From JBGTCD01 sp041749015 (GTDB lineage: Bacteria; Bacteroidota; Bacteroidia; Cytophagales; Cyclobacteriaceae): 39,712 bases of DNA. Of this stretch, positions 39,672 through 39,712 are shown piece by piece. Position 1 is the stretch's first letter. The number at the start of each line of letters is the position of its first letter. The notes beneath the pieces are model-generated. The model was not told where the DNA came from and did no database searches. It worked only from the letters and a program-made list of their open reading frames with translations. Where the stretch lies: positions 1-39,712 of the forward strand of contig JBGTCD010000141.1 in assembly GCA_041749015.1 (NCBI GenBank), read 5' to 3'. A program made the translations under genes and the position numbers.

Positions 39672-39712
39672 TACAATTATAGACCTGCTGCATGTAATAT
39701 CAAAAATAAAAA

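Overview
The window is a chromosomal segment of a member of the Bacteroidota, most likely in the Cytophagales range. The reasons are Bacteroidota-type promoters (TTTG or TTG, about 20 bases, then TAnnTTTG), weak or absent Shine-Dalgarno sites, BatD, DUF4199 and DUF4142 families, the era-der pair, an IDDQVHFREPG-type dihydroorotase, and several small proteins that I recognise only from this phylum. No phage, transposase, CRISPR array or antibiotic-resistance gene is visible.

Layout. 1-4516 (minus strand): nuoA-nuoB-nuoC-nuoD of respiratory complex I, ending in a NAD(P)HX repair enzyme where nuoE would be expected; a dispersed-type inverted repeat follows. 4640-6872: a Dps ferritin and release factor 3 (prfC) converge on a cluster of three palindromes. 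7099-11097: a 1178-residue CheB-CheR-PAS-histidine kinase with a single-domain response regulator. 11490-13651 (plus): a Crp/Fnr-like regulator followed by a compact VOC / DUF4199 / DUF4287-DUF5655 run. 13908-16232 (minus): six small genes of stress-related type (DUF2383 four-helix protein, ABM monooxygenase, DUF4142 lipoprotein, a 39-residue membrane peptide, an 84-residue membrane protein and a hydrophilin-like disordered protein). 16797-18023: an A+T-rich surface protein gene lying between two related repeats.

18273-20938: initiator tRNA, divergent to era-der, then an acidic lipoprotein with a clear promoter and terminator. 21001-25626 (minus): batD-aroC-dicarboxylate symporter-NifU-like protein, closely spaced. 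25703-29027: a small conserved protein, then ATR-ilvE-membrane protein-queG on the minus strand. 29214-36745 (minus): DEAD-box helicase, secreted M24 peptidase, plsC, gatC and a polytopic TPR protein, tightly overlapping, followed by an orphan ABC ATPase. 36802-38139: dihydroorotase. 38222-38517: tRNA-His, then a degenerate tRNA-His-like copy whose anticodon arm is replaced by a perfect hairpin. 38547-39625: a small conserved protein and a membrane protein with a zinc-ribbon-like tail.

Most of the window is housekeeping. The accessory-looking part is 7099-18200. The best candidates for something not well described are the small-protein stress module at 13908-16232, the tRNA-His-derived element at 38411-38517, and the folded repeat elements at 16533-16624 and 18120-18162. 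All functional calls come from reading motifs by eye; no database search was run.
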